A DNA stretch of 64,000 nucleotides from assembly GCA_003313425.1 (NCBI GenBank), contig NHZP01000030.1, forward strand, positions 62,001 to 126,000, written 5' to 3'. Shown one piece after another: positions 1 to 10,902 of the stretch (positions are counted from its first letter, which is position 1; every line of letters starts with the position of its first letter). The stretch comes from Pseudopyrenochaeta lycopersici. Taxonomy: Eukaryota; Ascomycota; Dothideomycetes; Pleosporales; Pseudopyrenochaetaceae. Below the pieces are notes generated by a model. That model searched no databases and had not been told where the DNA came from. It saw only the letters and a list, made by a program, of their open reading frames with translations. Made by a program: the position numbers and the translations under genes.

Positions 1-1878
1 CTTTGGAAGACAGATGATGACGATGGAGACGGCAACGCGGAACATCAGACGCGTTTCTTTGCGAAGGCGTTGATTAGGAATCTTGCGATGCGTGTGCGTG
101 AATGCGATGATAGCGAGGCAGAAAAGCGATATGCCGAGACCCCCGCAATAGAACCATTGCAAGCCATCTGAGATATGGTCTTCGGAGCGGGGAATAAACG
201 TCTCGAAGAGGGAATCGAGGGGTGCATCGGGGCAGTCGTGCGCGCGGACAAGGACGGCTAAGGCAGAAGCTGACAGAACGAAAGACATGATGAAAGGAAG
301 GTGTATCGAGAACCACGTCAGCGCTGAGAAGACATGTCTTCGGATCGCGTGTGTGTGTAGATTGAATGAATCAATCTCGAAGTAGATCCAGTTAAAAACA
401 AAGGCCTGGATTAACCCCAACACTGCTTTTCCAAAGAAAGCATTGATGCCCATCTCAACATTGCTCTGGTATAGCAAGCCTAAGACGCAGGAGCCAAAAA
501 CCAGCGTGACGAAGGCGTTGGTACGCTCAATCCTATGTTCAATGTTGGTTCCAGGGAAGAATTCTAGGCTCTCTTTAATCTTAGTCGGTATTATCTTCGC
601 CATTGTTGGGCCCGGTCGTTGGATAAATATCATGATGAAGTTACCAAAGAGATCAAAGGCTATGGCGACCCAGATGAGGCCTTGTTTTGCCGGTTCTTCA
701 ACGTGGATACTGCCAATCCATAGTGCCGCAGGTATCAAGGATATGATCCCGTTCCCAATCATGCTACCGCGCACCATTGGGATGCTCCATGCATACCAAA
801 ACATACTCAAAGTCATGAAGAGGCGTGCAGTGACGTAGAAAGCCACCAAAGGGGTGTATGTGTGCTCAAAAGCGGAGGCCATATTTGTCGTGAAGCCCAG
901 AAGACAGGTTAGAATGAAGAGAACAGAGCAGCGGCGAAGGACGTCGTCGGAGTCGAACCAAGAAATTAGGAGACCAATATCGCCCCAGAATTTCCACCCC
1001 ATAATGAACGTAATGGCGAAGCGGAGGAGCGACTCTCCAGTAGGATGTTCGGCGGCAGTGTCGCCCGTAATAGCGATGATCCCGACGTAAAACAGATCGA
1101 TGAACAATTCGTACGAGGCTACTTCCTGCGCTTCCTTCGCGCGCCAAAGCAGGCCTTTGTGGAAGTACTGCCGCACAATCGGCTTTTGGTAAAAACGCAT
1201 CGTTTCGCCGAGTTTGCGCTCCGCGTGCCATGTCTCTTTTTCAAAAGTGGATTCACTCGATGAATGCAAAGAGTCCGATCCTTCCTTGGTGCGAAGGTGG
1301 GCTGAGTAGCCGTACTTTGAGAAGTTTGCATCAAGTTGGACGGCATGTTCGCTGACCATGTGCAATTCCTTGGACAGCGCGTCGAGTTCGCGAATGACGT
1401 GCTCAAACTCGAGGGCAAGGTCTCCATGCTCTTCTTTCAGTTGCTTATGTCGGTCTTCATGATGCGCGTGCGTATGGCGAAGAGCTTCAATCTGTTTCTG
1501 ATGTTGGCATTTACACTTCTCAGGCATCACTTCCCTGTTCAACAGTACAAGTCTCCAAAACTCACATGTTCAGGGCTCCCATGCTAGAGATTTGCATATA
1601 AAGTCAGCGGATGCAATCAATAATGTTCGTACTTCGGGAATTCGTACAATGACCAAATCAAAATCATCCTTCTCGTTAGCAGAGCTCAGTGTCTTCCGCA
1701 GATGGTTCGCCTCATCAGGAGAGCTCGCAATATGCACCTTTCTTCCATCCGGCCTCAAAAACTGCCTTACTCGTTTTCCCGTGTGGTGCAGGTGATGATG
1801 GTGATGTCCTGGTGTTGCGCCTTTCGCACTCGCAGGTGTGTCGTTACCGCCGACCAGTGTATGTGGACTGTCGGACAT
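1..1878 (-). CDS. LtrA-domain (low temperature requirement A) multi-pass membrane protein, partial at the window edge
   Basis: I read three exons on the minus strand: 1648-1878, an 18-nt exon 1566-1583, and 1-1491, which runs off the window. About 580 residues are visible and the frame is open at base 1. The N-terminus has a histidine run (HHHHHLHH) and a conserved block containing KRVRQFLRPDGRKVHIASS. The micro-exon encodes HGSPEH and is followed by IEALRHTHAHHE, which is the usual continuous block in fungal homologues. A coiled stretch precedes the membrane domain, which opens with SYELFIDLFYVGIIAITGD, the hallmark of the LtrA family, and continues through about nine hydrophobic segments. 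The biochemical function of fungal LtrA proteins is not established; the name comes from a Listeria cold-growth locus. Introns 1492-1565 and 1584-1647 have GT-AG ends, and the second contains GCTGAC before its acceptor. The C-terminus is missing. Confidence 0.88.
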
Positions 1879-2521
1879 CTTGTGCTCTCAATTTACGACA
1901 ACCACAAAAAGGGGAAGCAAAAGCTCAACACAAACTTCAGTCATGGGAGTCTGGCGATATATATTTCACCTACACCGCGTAGCTGTCGCATGGACCCCGC
2001 GGTTCTCCCCAAAGAAATTGGGGCTTGCCTTTTTCAAAGCTAGCGTGTTCCTGATTGGCTGAAGGTTATTCTCCAAGTGGTGAATAAGCAAAAGCGGCGC
2101 ATGGTAAGCTGCAGGAGTCAAAGCTTCCGCAACGCCCTGGTTTCAGGCTCTCGGTATTGCATCGGAACGGATGGTATGCAGCGAGTGGTCTGATAGTTGC
2201 AGAAGGGCATGTTGATCATGATCTTGATCTCGCGCAAGGCTCAGGCTAGACCCGCAGCGGTTTAACATGGCCATGTTTGCAAGGACGACAAAGGGTGAAG
2301 GTTGAAGGCGCCCAAATGTTTGAGATCCTTGGTGTCATTAGTCAGGCATTATGCAACCAACGAGAACCAAAGCGGTCAATGATAACGACATTTGCTCTAC
2401 AAACGCTGTGAAAGGATCTGCGCTGGCCTATTACCCGTCCCCGAGTCTTATTGCTATTCGTTGCATGTCCAGGTACAAAGGCTGACGGCGGAATCCTCCG
2501 CCAATAGAATACTTGCTTTCG
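1879..2521. other. Intergenic, promoter side of the LtrA gene
   Basis: I see no supported gene. The stretch lies between the start codon of the LtrA gene and the C-terminal remnant of the antiporter relic. Short reading frames here are antisense or unconserved. Confidence 0.5.
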
Positions 2522-3840
2522 TCATTCAGCTACTACAGACTCTCCCTCGTTTGCGAACCTTGTAGTGCGCTGCGCAGGTTGAGCTCTTTCTGCGCCATTC
2601 GAAGCGGAATTGAATTCATGGGTGTATTTCACCATTGTCCGAATAGCGGATAGCAAGACGGGTGTAGATACTTGAGACGGCGCCGCCGGAACGACTCGTC
2701 GGATTCTCCTCAGTCCTAATGATGGATATGCCAATGCGAATAACTCTGGGTGGTTATGAGTCGCCTCCAGTGTGAGACCAGCCAGGATTTCTTCGCAGTC
2801 TCTACTCAGTATCGGTAGTTGCATTAGTAGCTTCGTTCTGGATGTAGAAAGGCGATGGCTGGCTTTCATGCCTGCGAGATGAAACTGCATTGGACAGTGT
2901 GTGTGTGAGGTGAGAAAGCCAAGTTTCCCCAGGGGACACCTGAGCCCATGAACCGTCTAACGGATTGACTAGAGTTTAATCTCGACGAACATCAATGGAA
3001 GAAATCAGACTCGCAACAGAACATATACACAGAAACCAAATGACCACTGTCATAATCTCTGTGAGAGACCGTGAATCCTCCCGGACTTCACCATTAATCG
3101 TAATGTTCCTGAGGAATGTACTTATACATGGCGAAGAAGATCGGCCGCCGTCGCAGGAGCAGTACTAGGACGCCGAGGAGTAGAAGGCGGTGTACTGGAA
3201 TGACTTTGGAATGGTCGAACTCCGTCCTGGATATACAGCTCCAAACCGCATGAAAATTGAGACATTCATGAGCATATTGATGTTTGGTTGGTTGGCAAGA
3301 ATCTTCTATGGTCCCGAGACGGAACTAGTCATCCCATGTGAATGTGTTCCAGCAATGAAGCGTACCAGAACATCACCGCTTCCAATCATGCCAACTGTAC
3401 TGACAATGAAGAGCGCCATATTGATAGCGAAGACCAAGAAAGACTCACGATCGACGTGCTTCTTGTGCTTCTTCTCCTTAGCCCAATACAATAGCTCTCT
3501 TGCAGTCCAGCCCACTGTGGCTCCATATACGACACTTACTAAGATTGTATAACTCCAAGTTTCACCAAACTAGAGGCTTATGGCGTTCCTGAGCTGCTGT
3601 GTTGGTCAACACCATCATATCCAATATGTTGAACCAAGATAGCGGAAGGAACAAGAATAGGTAGCCCAATCCATCGTTCGCACCCGACTCCGCAACAATA
3701 ATCTTCTGCAGCTGATACTGTAGCTAACCATAGCATGTTGTTGTTCAAGGACACTGAGAGAATTTGTCCGCTTGTATAGAATAAAGGCAAGTTGTCATGG
3801 TCCTTTTTAGCTAGATGATGGCTCAGTCAGCGCTTGTCGT
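2522..3840 (-). pseudogene. Decayed Na+/H+ antiporter (Nha1/Sod2-type CPA1 family), 5'-truncated
   Basis: Fragments of a fungal alkali-cation/proton antiporter lie in correct order on the minus strand but in different frames. They are AESGANDGLGYLFLFLP (about 3628-3700), FGETWSYTILVSVVYGATVG with downstream ARELLYWA and VDRESFLVFAI (3306-3569), QPNINMLMNVSIF (about 3230-3300), HRLLLLGVLVLLLRRRP with MYKYIPQ (about 3097-3202), and VHGLRCPLGKLGF (about 2913-2952). Intact family members carry very similar blocks in one frame. Here an in-frame TAG at 3570-3572 precedes FGETW, another stop at 3306-3308 ends that segment, and at least two frameshifts separate the rest. The region before the AESGxNDG motif is not recognisable. 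The open frame 2522-2890 continues from the VHGL segment and may be a remnant of the cytosolic tail, but its sequence has no match I can name. The family exports Na+ or Li+ for H+ at the plasma membrane; this copy cannot encode a working protein. Confidence 0.85.
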
Positions 3841-3996
3841 CGTTACATGCTGCTTTGAACTGTTGCGCTAGTATTCTCATACACTATACATCTAGCAAGT
3901 AGCATCCCAGAAAACCCAAGGAAAAATGCTTCGCCTATGTACAAATCGATTGTGATCGACCACCTTTCGTCAGCTGCCCCAAGGCCCTACGCATCT

Positions 3997-6462
3997 TCAT
4001 ATGTTGGCAGCCGCAGCCGTTGGTCCTGGGCCGTACCCTACTTGCGGATCTGGGTAGCCAGGGGCCATAAAGTTTGTCTTCGCGTTCTTCTCGGCCTTGG
4101 CCGCCGAGCAACGGGCCATCGTCGGTGAGCTGGTTGGTTATTCATTAGCATACGATAGCGTACTTGGTCAAGATTGATGTGACTTACTTCCTTGAAATCG
4201 AATCTGTGAAATAGAAATTTTCAATGGGTTTCTTCAGCGGATTGCCAGACGGTTGTGAACCCTTGTTTTGATCCACCAACTGCACCTTGCTCAGGCCAGG
4301 CAATGACACCGGCTCAACGAGGTCATATCTCCTCAGGGCAGGTGAGATTTCCTCCATGCGATCTCGTAGCGCTTCAACATCATCGTATGGCAGCTCAGCG
4401 CCGAAATACTCTGATGCCGCTCGAATAATTTTCCAGTCCTCCCTTGAAGCGCCTGGGAGGCCAACAGCGGCACGAGTCATTTGCACGCGGCCCTCTGTGT
4501 TGACATATGTGACGGACTTTTCGGTGTAGGCGGCACCGGGTAGTACGACATCAGCAAGTTGGGCGCCACGGTCGCCGTGGTGGCCCTGGTAGACGACGAA
4601 GGCATCCTTTGGCAGCTCGGCTTCATTGATCTCATCAGCTGCAAGCAGCCAGACAAATTTGGGTTTGGTTTGAGCAACTTCGGGCGAGGGAACCGTGAAG
4701 CCAACTTCGAAAGCACCAGTACGAGAAGCTGTTCGCTGGAGAATGTTATAACCGTTCCACTCTGGTGTCTGGAAGTTGGCCTTGTTCTTCTCGACAAAAG
4801 CGCCGACCTGCTCATATATCGACTTGGCGTCGGCATGCTCGGTGACAGCACTACCGACGATGATCATGGGTTTCTTCGCAGACTGCAATTTCTTTCCGAA
4901 CTCACCAGCGAAAGCGCTCTTCAGGTCGGTAGCTGTGTCTCCAAGTTTCTGGTATTCAAAAGTGCTCTCGAAGTCCTCGCCAACGAGACCAATTTCCAAA
5001 TCCGATCGCAGCCACTGCTTGCGGATGCGAGCATTGAGTACGGCCGCCTCGTGACGTGGGTTGGTACCAACAAGCAAGATTGCATCGGCTTCCTCGACAC
5101 CGTAGATCTTCGAGTTGAAAGCGTAATTTGATCGGACGTCAATACCATGGGCAATGGGTTCACTTCCACCGGGCTGATCGAGACCCAAATTGTCTGAACC
5201 AAGCTTGTTGGCAAGATCTTTCATGGCGACCAGAGCCTCAGTCTCTACGAGATGGCCAGCGATGACCTTGAACTCGTTGCCCTTGGGAGCAATCTTCTTA
5301 TAGGCATTGCCGATCTCTACTAGGGCTTGCTCCCAGGTTGCGGGTTGAAACTGGTCGTCTACACGAACAAGGGGGTTGACCAAGCGCTGTGTGCTGAGCG
5401 CATCGCATGCAAAGCGAGATTTGTCGTTGATCCACTCTTCGTTGATGTCGTCGTTCAGCCGGGGGATAACCCTCATGACCTGAATTCCTCGGGAATCGAC
5501 ACGGATGTTGGAGCCAAGGCCGTCAAGCACGTCAATAGTCTCGGTTTTGTACAGCTCCCATGGTCGGGCCTTGAAGGCATAGGGCTTGGACACTAGGGCA
5601 CCAACGGGACAAAGATCGATGACGTTTCCGGACATCTCAGTGTCAAGGGCCGTCTCAAGATAGGTGCCGATCTGTAGGTCGTTGCCACGGCCGGTTGAGC
5701 CCATCTCTGGAGCACCAGCGACATCGTTGGAGAAGCGGACACAGCGGGTGCAATGAATGCACCTGTTCATCGAAGTCTGCCATATATCAGTACATGAGTG
5801 AGCCCCAATGGCACGCGTCTCGCACCTTGATCAACGGCCCAATGTTCTTGTCCTCAACGGCACGCTTGCCGCCAATCTCATGGAAGCGTCCGCGGTCCGC
5901 GCCGTATCTCATCGACTGGTCCTGAAGATCGCACTCGCCTCCTTGGTCGCAAATGGGGCAGTCCAGCGGGTGGTTGGCAAGGAGGAACTCCATGACGCCC
6001 TCTCGCGCCTTGTGGACGAGTGGCGAGTCGGTCTTCACCACCATGCCAGGCTGTACAGGCCACGCGCAGGAGGCCACTGGCTTGGGAGCCCGCTCGACCT
6101 CGACCAGGCACATGCGGCAATTCCCGGCAATCATTAGCTTCTCGTGATAGCAGTATCGTGGGACCGTGGCTCCGGCCTTTTCGCACGCCTGGATGAGGGC
6201 GGCGCCGGCTGTTCGAGCGCGTTAGGAGGGGCTAAACAGCTCCGAGGGCAGTGAGTGTATAGACATACCTTCGATTGAGACCTTCTTTCCATCTGCGGAG
6301 CTCGTTAGCACACACACAGCCGCCCGCAATGGGGTGGCACAAACCTATGGTGAGCTCGACTTCTGCTGGCCGGGGGGCCGAGGCAGTAAAGGCCCGGCTG
6401 CCATTGAGGGCTGCACGGTGGGCAGGCCTCTTCAGCGACCGGATCAGATGTTGCCGCAGCAT
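3997..6462 (-). CDS. nuo78: NADH:ubiquinone oxidoreductase 78-kDa (NDUFS1-type) iron-sulfur subunit, mitochondrial complex I
   Basis: Exons are 6345-6462, 6269-6292 (24 nt), 5826-6208, 4188-5776 and 3997-4129, giving 748 residues. The start [19 protein letters not shown] is Arg-rich and lacks acidic residues, as expected for a mitochondrial presequence. The N-terminal 2Fe-2S ferredoxin domain includes [28 protein letters not shown], then [16 protein letters not shown]. The next cluster motif is [18 protein letters not shown], followed by the molybdopterin-oxidoreductase-like domain, which no longer has catalytic metal in this subunit. The last exon supplies the conserved tail [15 protein letters not shown]. 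The protein passes electrons from the flavin through its Fe-S clusters towards ubiquinone in the matrix arm. Length fits the fungal family (about 740-750). All four introns are 49-60 nt. The annotated stop shortly after FTDSIS at 4184 is only read if the last intron (4130-4187) is missed. Confidence 0.96.
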
Positions 6463-7508
6463 CTTTGAGGCTCGGGACGATGGCGATGGACTTGCTACTA
6501 TGGAGCTCGACCTTGACGTTACAATGGCAGCGCTTTCTCTTGGCGGCGGTGCTATCTCATAATCCGCTCCGTGATTGGCCAGAGCGTCACCCGCACCTTC
6601 CAAAATTCTTCGCAGCTCCGCCGGCCGACCTTTTCTCCTTCAACTCATTCTGGGCACATTTTATTGTAGGAAGGGCATGCATTACTACTTGGCCATCCTC
6701 TATTACGTGTCCTATAGCACGACTCACCGTGCGAGGTAGCTGGAGCAGAGAAGGTTTTCCGATGATACCTCGTTCCTTACCAACGTCGCTACATTTTTGC
6801 TTTGTGCACATCTGGTCTTTCCTTGCCAAACCCAGGGGTCTTCGTTACAATCCTATCGGCCCCTAAACGGCCAGGTGCTGCTGCTCCCCTCGTAAAGGTC
6901 GTGAATTTGCTGCTCATTGTGGCACCTACGCCTGTGGGTCAAAAAAGAAGGCGAGCAGCAAATGACACGCCGACCGCCTCTTGAGACTCGTAGAATATCA
7001 CAATGACAGATGTTACAAGTGAGATCCAGGCGTCGGCGAAGACACATCCACCAAGCCAGATGTCCTTGCAAACCTTGACGCGACGCACACTGGGACCCCA
7101 ACTGATCCCTCTCGTCCTGGTATAGTTCATCGCCTAAAATGCGGCTCTGCGAGCGGACATCACGGGGACATATACGTCCACTTGCGGGGAAGCTTGCCCG
7201 AGTCTTGCTGTCGGATCGTACCATTGCTTGTCATTGCTCATCATCATGATGTACACGTGTGGGACCGCAATCACAGTGATATATGTCTGTCCATTTTCTC
7301 GCCTTACTATCAGCCATATCTACAAACCCGATTATTTTTTACGTTGAAAGGCGAACGTCGACTTAATGCTACGAAAAACCCTCCCAATCTAAGTTCTAGA
7401 CTGTCGACACCCAGGAAGAAATCAACGAAGCCGCGCAAAGCGAATCTAAAACGCCCTTCTGAAAGAATACAGGATAACTTGTTCTAGCTCGTGGTATCAT
7501 GTCATCAC
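6463..7508. other. Intergenic: nuo78 upstream region and desaturase 3' region
   Basis: About 1 kb holds the presumed promoter of the complex I gene (leftward) and the 3' end of the desaturase unit. I find no conserved open frame or RNA gene. Reading frames of 60-120 codons on both strands lack recognisable motifs. Confidence 0.5.
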
Positions 7509-9002
7509 CTACTCGTTGTCGCTCTCGGGACCGAGCTCCATTTTGGCACCTTTGCCAGCAGTCGCCTTCATGGCCGGTGCGTCAATTTTCAGAGGGGGCA
7601 CACCAAGGCCATTGTGGTTGCGGAAGAAGAGGACACCTTTACCCTCACCCTCGGCGTCCACGCTCGGCTCGACCCATTGGCACCAACGAGAGCTCTTCCA
7701 CAAAGCCTTTAGAAAGCCAATGGAGCCACCCTGGGTATCCGCGCGGTAGTGCTTGCCCATGACGGTCTTGATGGCTTCCGTAGCCTCGTCGGCGTGGTAG
7801 AAGGGAATCGTGGAAATGTAGTGGTGTAGAACATGAGTCTCGACGATACCGTGGAGGAGAGTGCGTCCGATGAAGCCAAACTCGCGATCAATGGTGGCAG
7901 CGGCTCCACGAGTATAGGTCCAAGTGTTCGCATCGTAGTGGGGTAGGGACGGATCGGTGTGTTGCAAGAAGGTGATGGCGACGAGCCAATGGTTGACCCA
8001 CAAGTATGGGATGATGTACCAAACCAACAAGTTCGAAAAGCCAAAGTTCTTGCCTACCCAGTAAAGGGCACCAAGCATGATGGCAAGACCAAGGTCGCTG
8101 AGCAGGATCAAGTGCTCATCCTTCTTCTCGTACAAGGGACTAGACGGATTGTAGTGGTTCACACCGCCGAACATGCCATTCTTCTTTCCCTTACCCTTGC
8201 CCTCAGGCTGGCGATCGTGGTTGTTGTGGCCGGTCACATTGGCCATTAGGTACATAGGCCATCCACCAATCTGTTGCCCAAACGTATGGATGAAGGTGGC
8301 AATAGGGGTCTCCTCGGTGAGCTCGTGGAGTTGGTGAACCATCTTGCTGACACGCGTAGCATAGACCTCCCTGGTCTTGGGTACGAAGACCATGTCGCGC
8401 TCCATGTGGCCCGTGGCCTTGTGGTGCTTGCCGTGGGAGATCTTCCAGGAGAAGTAGGGCACGAGAAGGAACGAATGGCAGAACCAGCCGACGCTGTCGT
8501 TAAGCACCTTGGACGGCGAGAAGGCTTGGTGACCACACTCGTGGGCAAGAATCCATAGGCCAGTGCCAAAGAAGCCCTGGAACACTGTGTAGGCAGTCCA
8601 GAGGACAGCGCGGGCGGCCGTCGATGGGACAGTCTCGGGGGTCACGTAGTTGTGGAACAAGTAAAAGGTGGTAGCCATTGACGCAAAATCGCGAGCAACG
8701 TAGCCAAGTCCCCGAAGGCCCGAACGCTCGAAGCAGTGCTTGGGGATGGCATCGCGGATCTGCTTGATGGTGTAGTCGGGAATCTCGAACTCATTGCCGT
8801 ACGTGTCCAGCAGGATGCCGCGGGCGTTCTTGACGGGCGCCGTCGACTCGTCCAGCGAGGATAGCGACGTGTTGGAGGCGGATGGGGCTGGCGAGTCAAA
8901 GGGGGAAGCCGAGACCGAGTTCGCAACAGTCGAAGGCGACGATTCGGAAGTCATATTCCTCCTCAGCTCGGGGTGCTGGGGGCGAGCGGTTGTGGTAGCC
9001 AT
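7509..9002 (-). CDS. Delta-12 fatty acid desaturase (oleate desaturase)
   Basis: A single uninterrupted exon encodes 497 residues. It converts oleoyl to linoleoyl chains in ER phospholipids using cytochrome b5 electrons. The three membrane-desaturase histidine boxes are present: HECGH (residues 154-158), HGKHH (190-194) and HVLHH (390-394), with hydrophobic membrane-spanning pairs between them. The Ser-rich N-terminus followed by GILLDTYGNEFEIPDYTIKQ is typical of the Pezizomycotina delta-12 group. An omega-3/delta-15 activity cannot be excluded from sequence alone, because the two activities share this scaffold. I chose the ATG at 9000-9002: it is the first in-frame ATG, and the open frame upstream to 9182 has only a GTG. 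Absence of introns sets it apart from its neighbours. A Lys/Gly-rich loop (GKGKGKKNG) follows the region after HDRQPE. Confidence 0.93.
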   Translation of the reverse strand: MATTTARPQHPELRRNMTSESSPSTVANSVSASPFDSPAPSASNTSLSSLDESTAPVKNARGILLDTYGNEFEIPDYTIKQIRDAIPKHCFERSGLRGLGYVARDFASMATTFYLFHNYVTPETVPSTAARAVLWTAYTVFQGFFGTGLWILAHECGHQAFSPSKVLNDSVGWFCHSFLLVPYFSWKISHGKHHKATGHMERDMVFVPKTREVYATRVSKMVHQLHELTEETPIATFIHTFGQQIGGWPMYLMANVTGHNNHDRQPEGKGKGKKNGMFGGVNHYNPSSPLYEKKDEHLILLSDLGLAIMLGALYWVGKNFGFSNLLVWYIIPYLWVNHWLVAITFLQHTDPSLPHYDANTWTYTRGAAATIDREFGFIGRTLLHGIVETHVLHHYISTIPFYHADEATEAIKTVMGKHYRADTQGGSIGFLKALWKSSRWCQWVEPSVDAEGEGKGVLFFRNHNGLGVPPLKIDAPAMKATAGKGAKMELGPESDNE

Positions 9003-10902
9003 GTTGCGAAACGGTTGAGGGGAGCAGTGGCTGCAATTTCCGGGAAGTCTGGCGGCTGCACTTGGGGGGTGGGAAAAGAGGTCGTCGAGTGGGGGGAAGT
9101 TCGCAGCACTAAGAGCTACCAAGTGTTGAGATGCAGGCAGCGTTGTTGTTGAGCTTGTCAATTCAGCGGGATGCGTGCACACAAGCGACGCAGATGAAAG
9201 ACCAACGGCCTGAAAGAAACAGGAGAGAAGTAGAGCGGGTGTTGACAGCTATGGGCGGGCCAATGCAGATTTTAAACGCAACTCCAAGGCGGTGTCGATG
9301 GAATTTGTGTGGACCCTAGTAGCGCCTATGTCGGAATGGTTAGAGCCGCCAGGGGTTCGAGAAGCAGCGAGCCAGAAACTCCGCTTTGACAACAGACAGC
9401 TCCAGCTCGCAACACTAGCACATATTCACGCTATCTCTGCTCACCCGGGAAAACCGCCAGCTGCACTCACGGCGGGTTGCCACCGCACTGGACGCCCTGA
9501 GCACTGCGCTGGGTGTGAAACAGGGTCCTTCTCCACCAAGGCGTGCGGAACCCACAGCGCTGCGCAAACTGCATTCTCTTGCTCCGACATGCCTTACTGT
9601 GCTTCGTCTGGGACACTCAATTTTCAGCAGATCCCTTCTATCCGCTGCCTTGGCGTCTGCTAGGGCAGGTAGGTGTATCGGCAAACAGACCGCCAGTTTG
9701 CACCCATCCTCGCGCGCCTTTACTCTCTGAGGCTCCACCGCCTCGTCTGGAGGCAAAACCAGGCAGGTACCAAGCATCTGCCGACCCGCTCCCTGGGCGC
9801 AAACGTCCGCTGAGACTGTACCGCCAAACAAGTCTCATTACCTTCTACTGTAATGCTTCCTTAGACAACAGCAGCGGCGCTGACAACCCGCCGGGCGCTC
9901 GCAATTGCACGAGAACGTTGAGCGCAATTGTCGCAAAATTTCGGAATCGAGTGCTGCAGGGTCCGCGCTAGTCTACAAGCGGTGCACAGGCACTACTCAA
10001 CCGGCGTGATTCGCTCACCCTTGGCCGAGGCCTCAACTGTTGAACAATATGCCACAGTGCCGCCGTTGGCCTTCTGCACGTGGAGCTGCCTTTGGGCGAG
10101 TCATCTTCATCATCATTCCTTATGTCTATCATCACATAGACTGGTTGGCATGTGAAACTTGCTCAACCGTCATGACAGGCATTCGAGCAGCTCCATGGGA
10201 GGTCGCTGATCGACATTACTTACCACTGAGGGACAATTGACCGACGTCCTCCGACTTCTCAAACCTTCAACAACGCTTGTCTCGAGCTCTGTGTCTCAGC
10301 GAGCAGCCCCAATTGCAAGTTGCCATCTGCCACAGCTCTAATTGATTTCATTCAGGCTCGCCTTGTTCACAGTGGTTGGCTCTCGCCGACAGGACGCAGC
10401 GTCTCTTCAGCCAAGCCTTGACATGCACACCGATAAGCCTAGATATACCTAAGAGGACCGTTGCTATCATTTCCTTATCAACGGTCCTTGCGAGAAGTGG
10501 GTGAGCTTCTCTTCTCCAGACTTTCACATGTCAAGCCCACCCGTGTCATCCACCAACAAGTGGATCACATGTAAAGAGATCGCCCCTAACATCGAATTTA
10601 CGGGTCCTTCGTCGCGCTGAGAACGGTCCAAGACCAGCAGTGTTATCGTTAGCGCCGGGTAGCATCGAAGAATGCTCGCAACTATGACGACGTAACATAT
10701 TAGAACTCTCATTGAGAGGAGTACTGGGGATGTACAAAGTGATGACGCAACTGGGAGCTCATCTATATACACTGTTACATGATGCACCGGTTCAGGTAGT
10801 CTGTTGCGGGCTAGTATATCCTGGTTGAATCTTAAGGCTTCAGAATGCCCACCAGTCCCTTTCCGCTACACGCTGGAGATATCCAATCTATCAAATAATC
10901 GG
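9003..10902. other. Intergenic, 1.9 kb, desaturase upstream region
   Basis: No gene is supported. The part next to the desaturase ATG is likely leader and promoter. Frames of up to about 140 codons (for example 9415-9831 minus, 9543-9971 plus) overlap on opposite strands, have odd composition and match nothing I recognise. I see no tRNA-like T-loop. Confidence 0.5.

Noticed and set aside
443..838. 131-codon plus-strand frame
   Set aside because: Antisense to the LtrA membrane domain, which has family motifs in the other strand.
3190..3552. 120-codon plus-strand frame
   Set aside because: Opposite strand of the antiporter relic; no motifs of its own.
9003..9182. N-terminal extension of the desaturase to 9182
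   Set aside because: The frame starts at GTG, not ATG, and the added residues have no family counterpart.
9350..9370. GGTTCGAG string resembling a tRNA T-loop
   Set aside because: No acceptor stem or anticodon arm can be folded around it.
9415..9831. 138-codon minus-strand frame
   Set aside because: Overlaps plus-strand frames of similar size and contains no recognisable domain.
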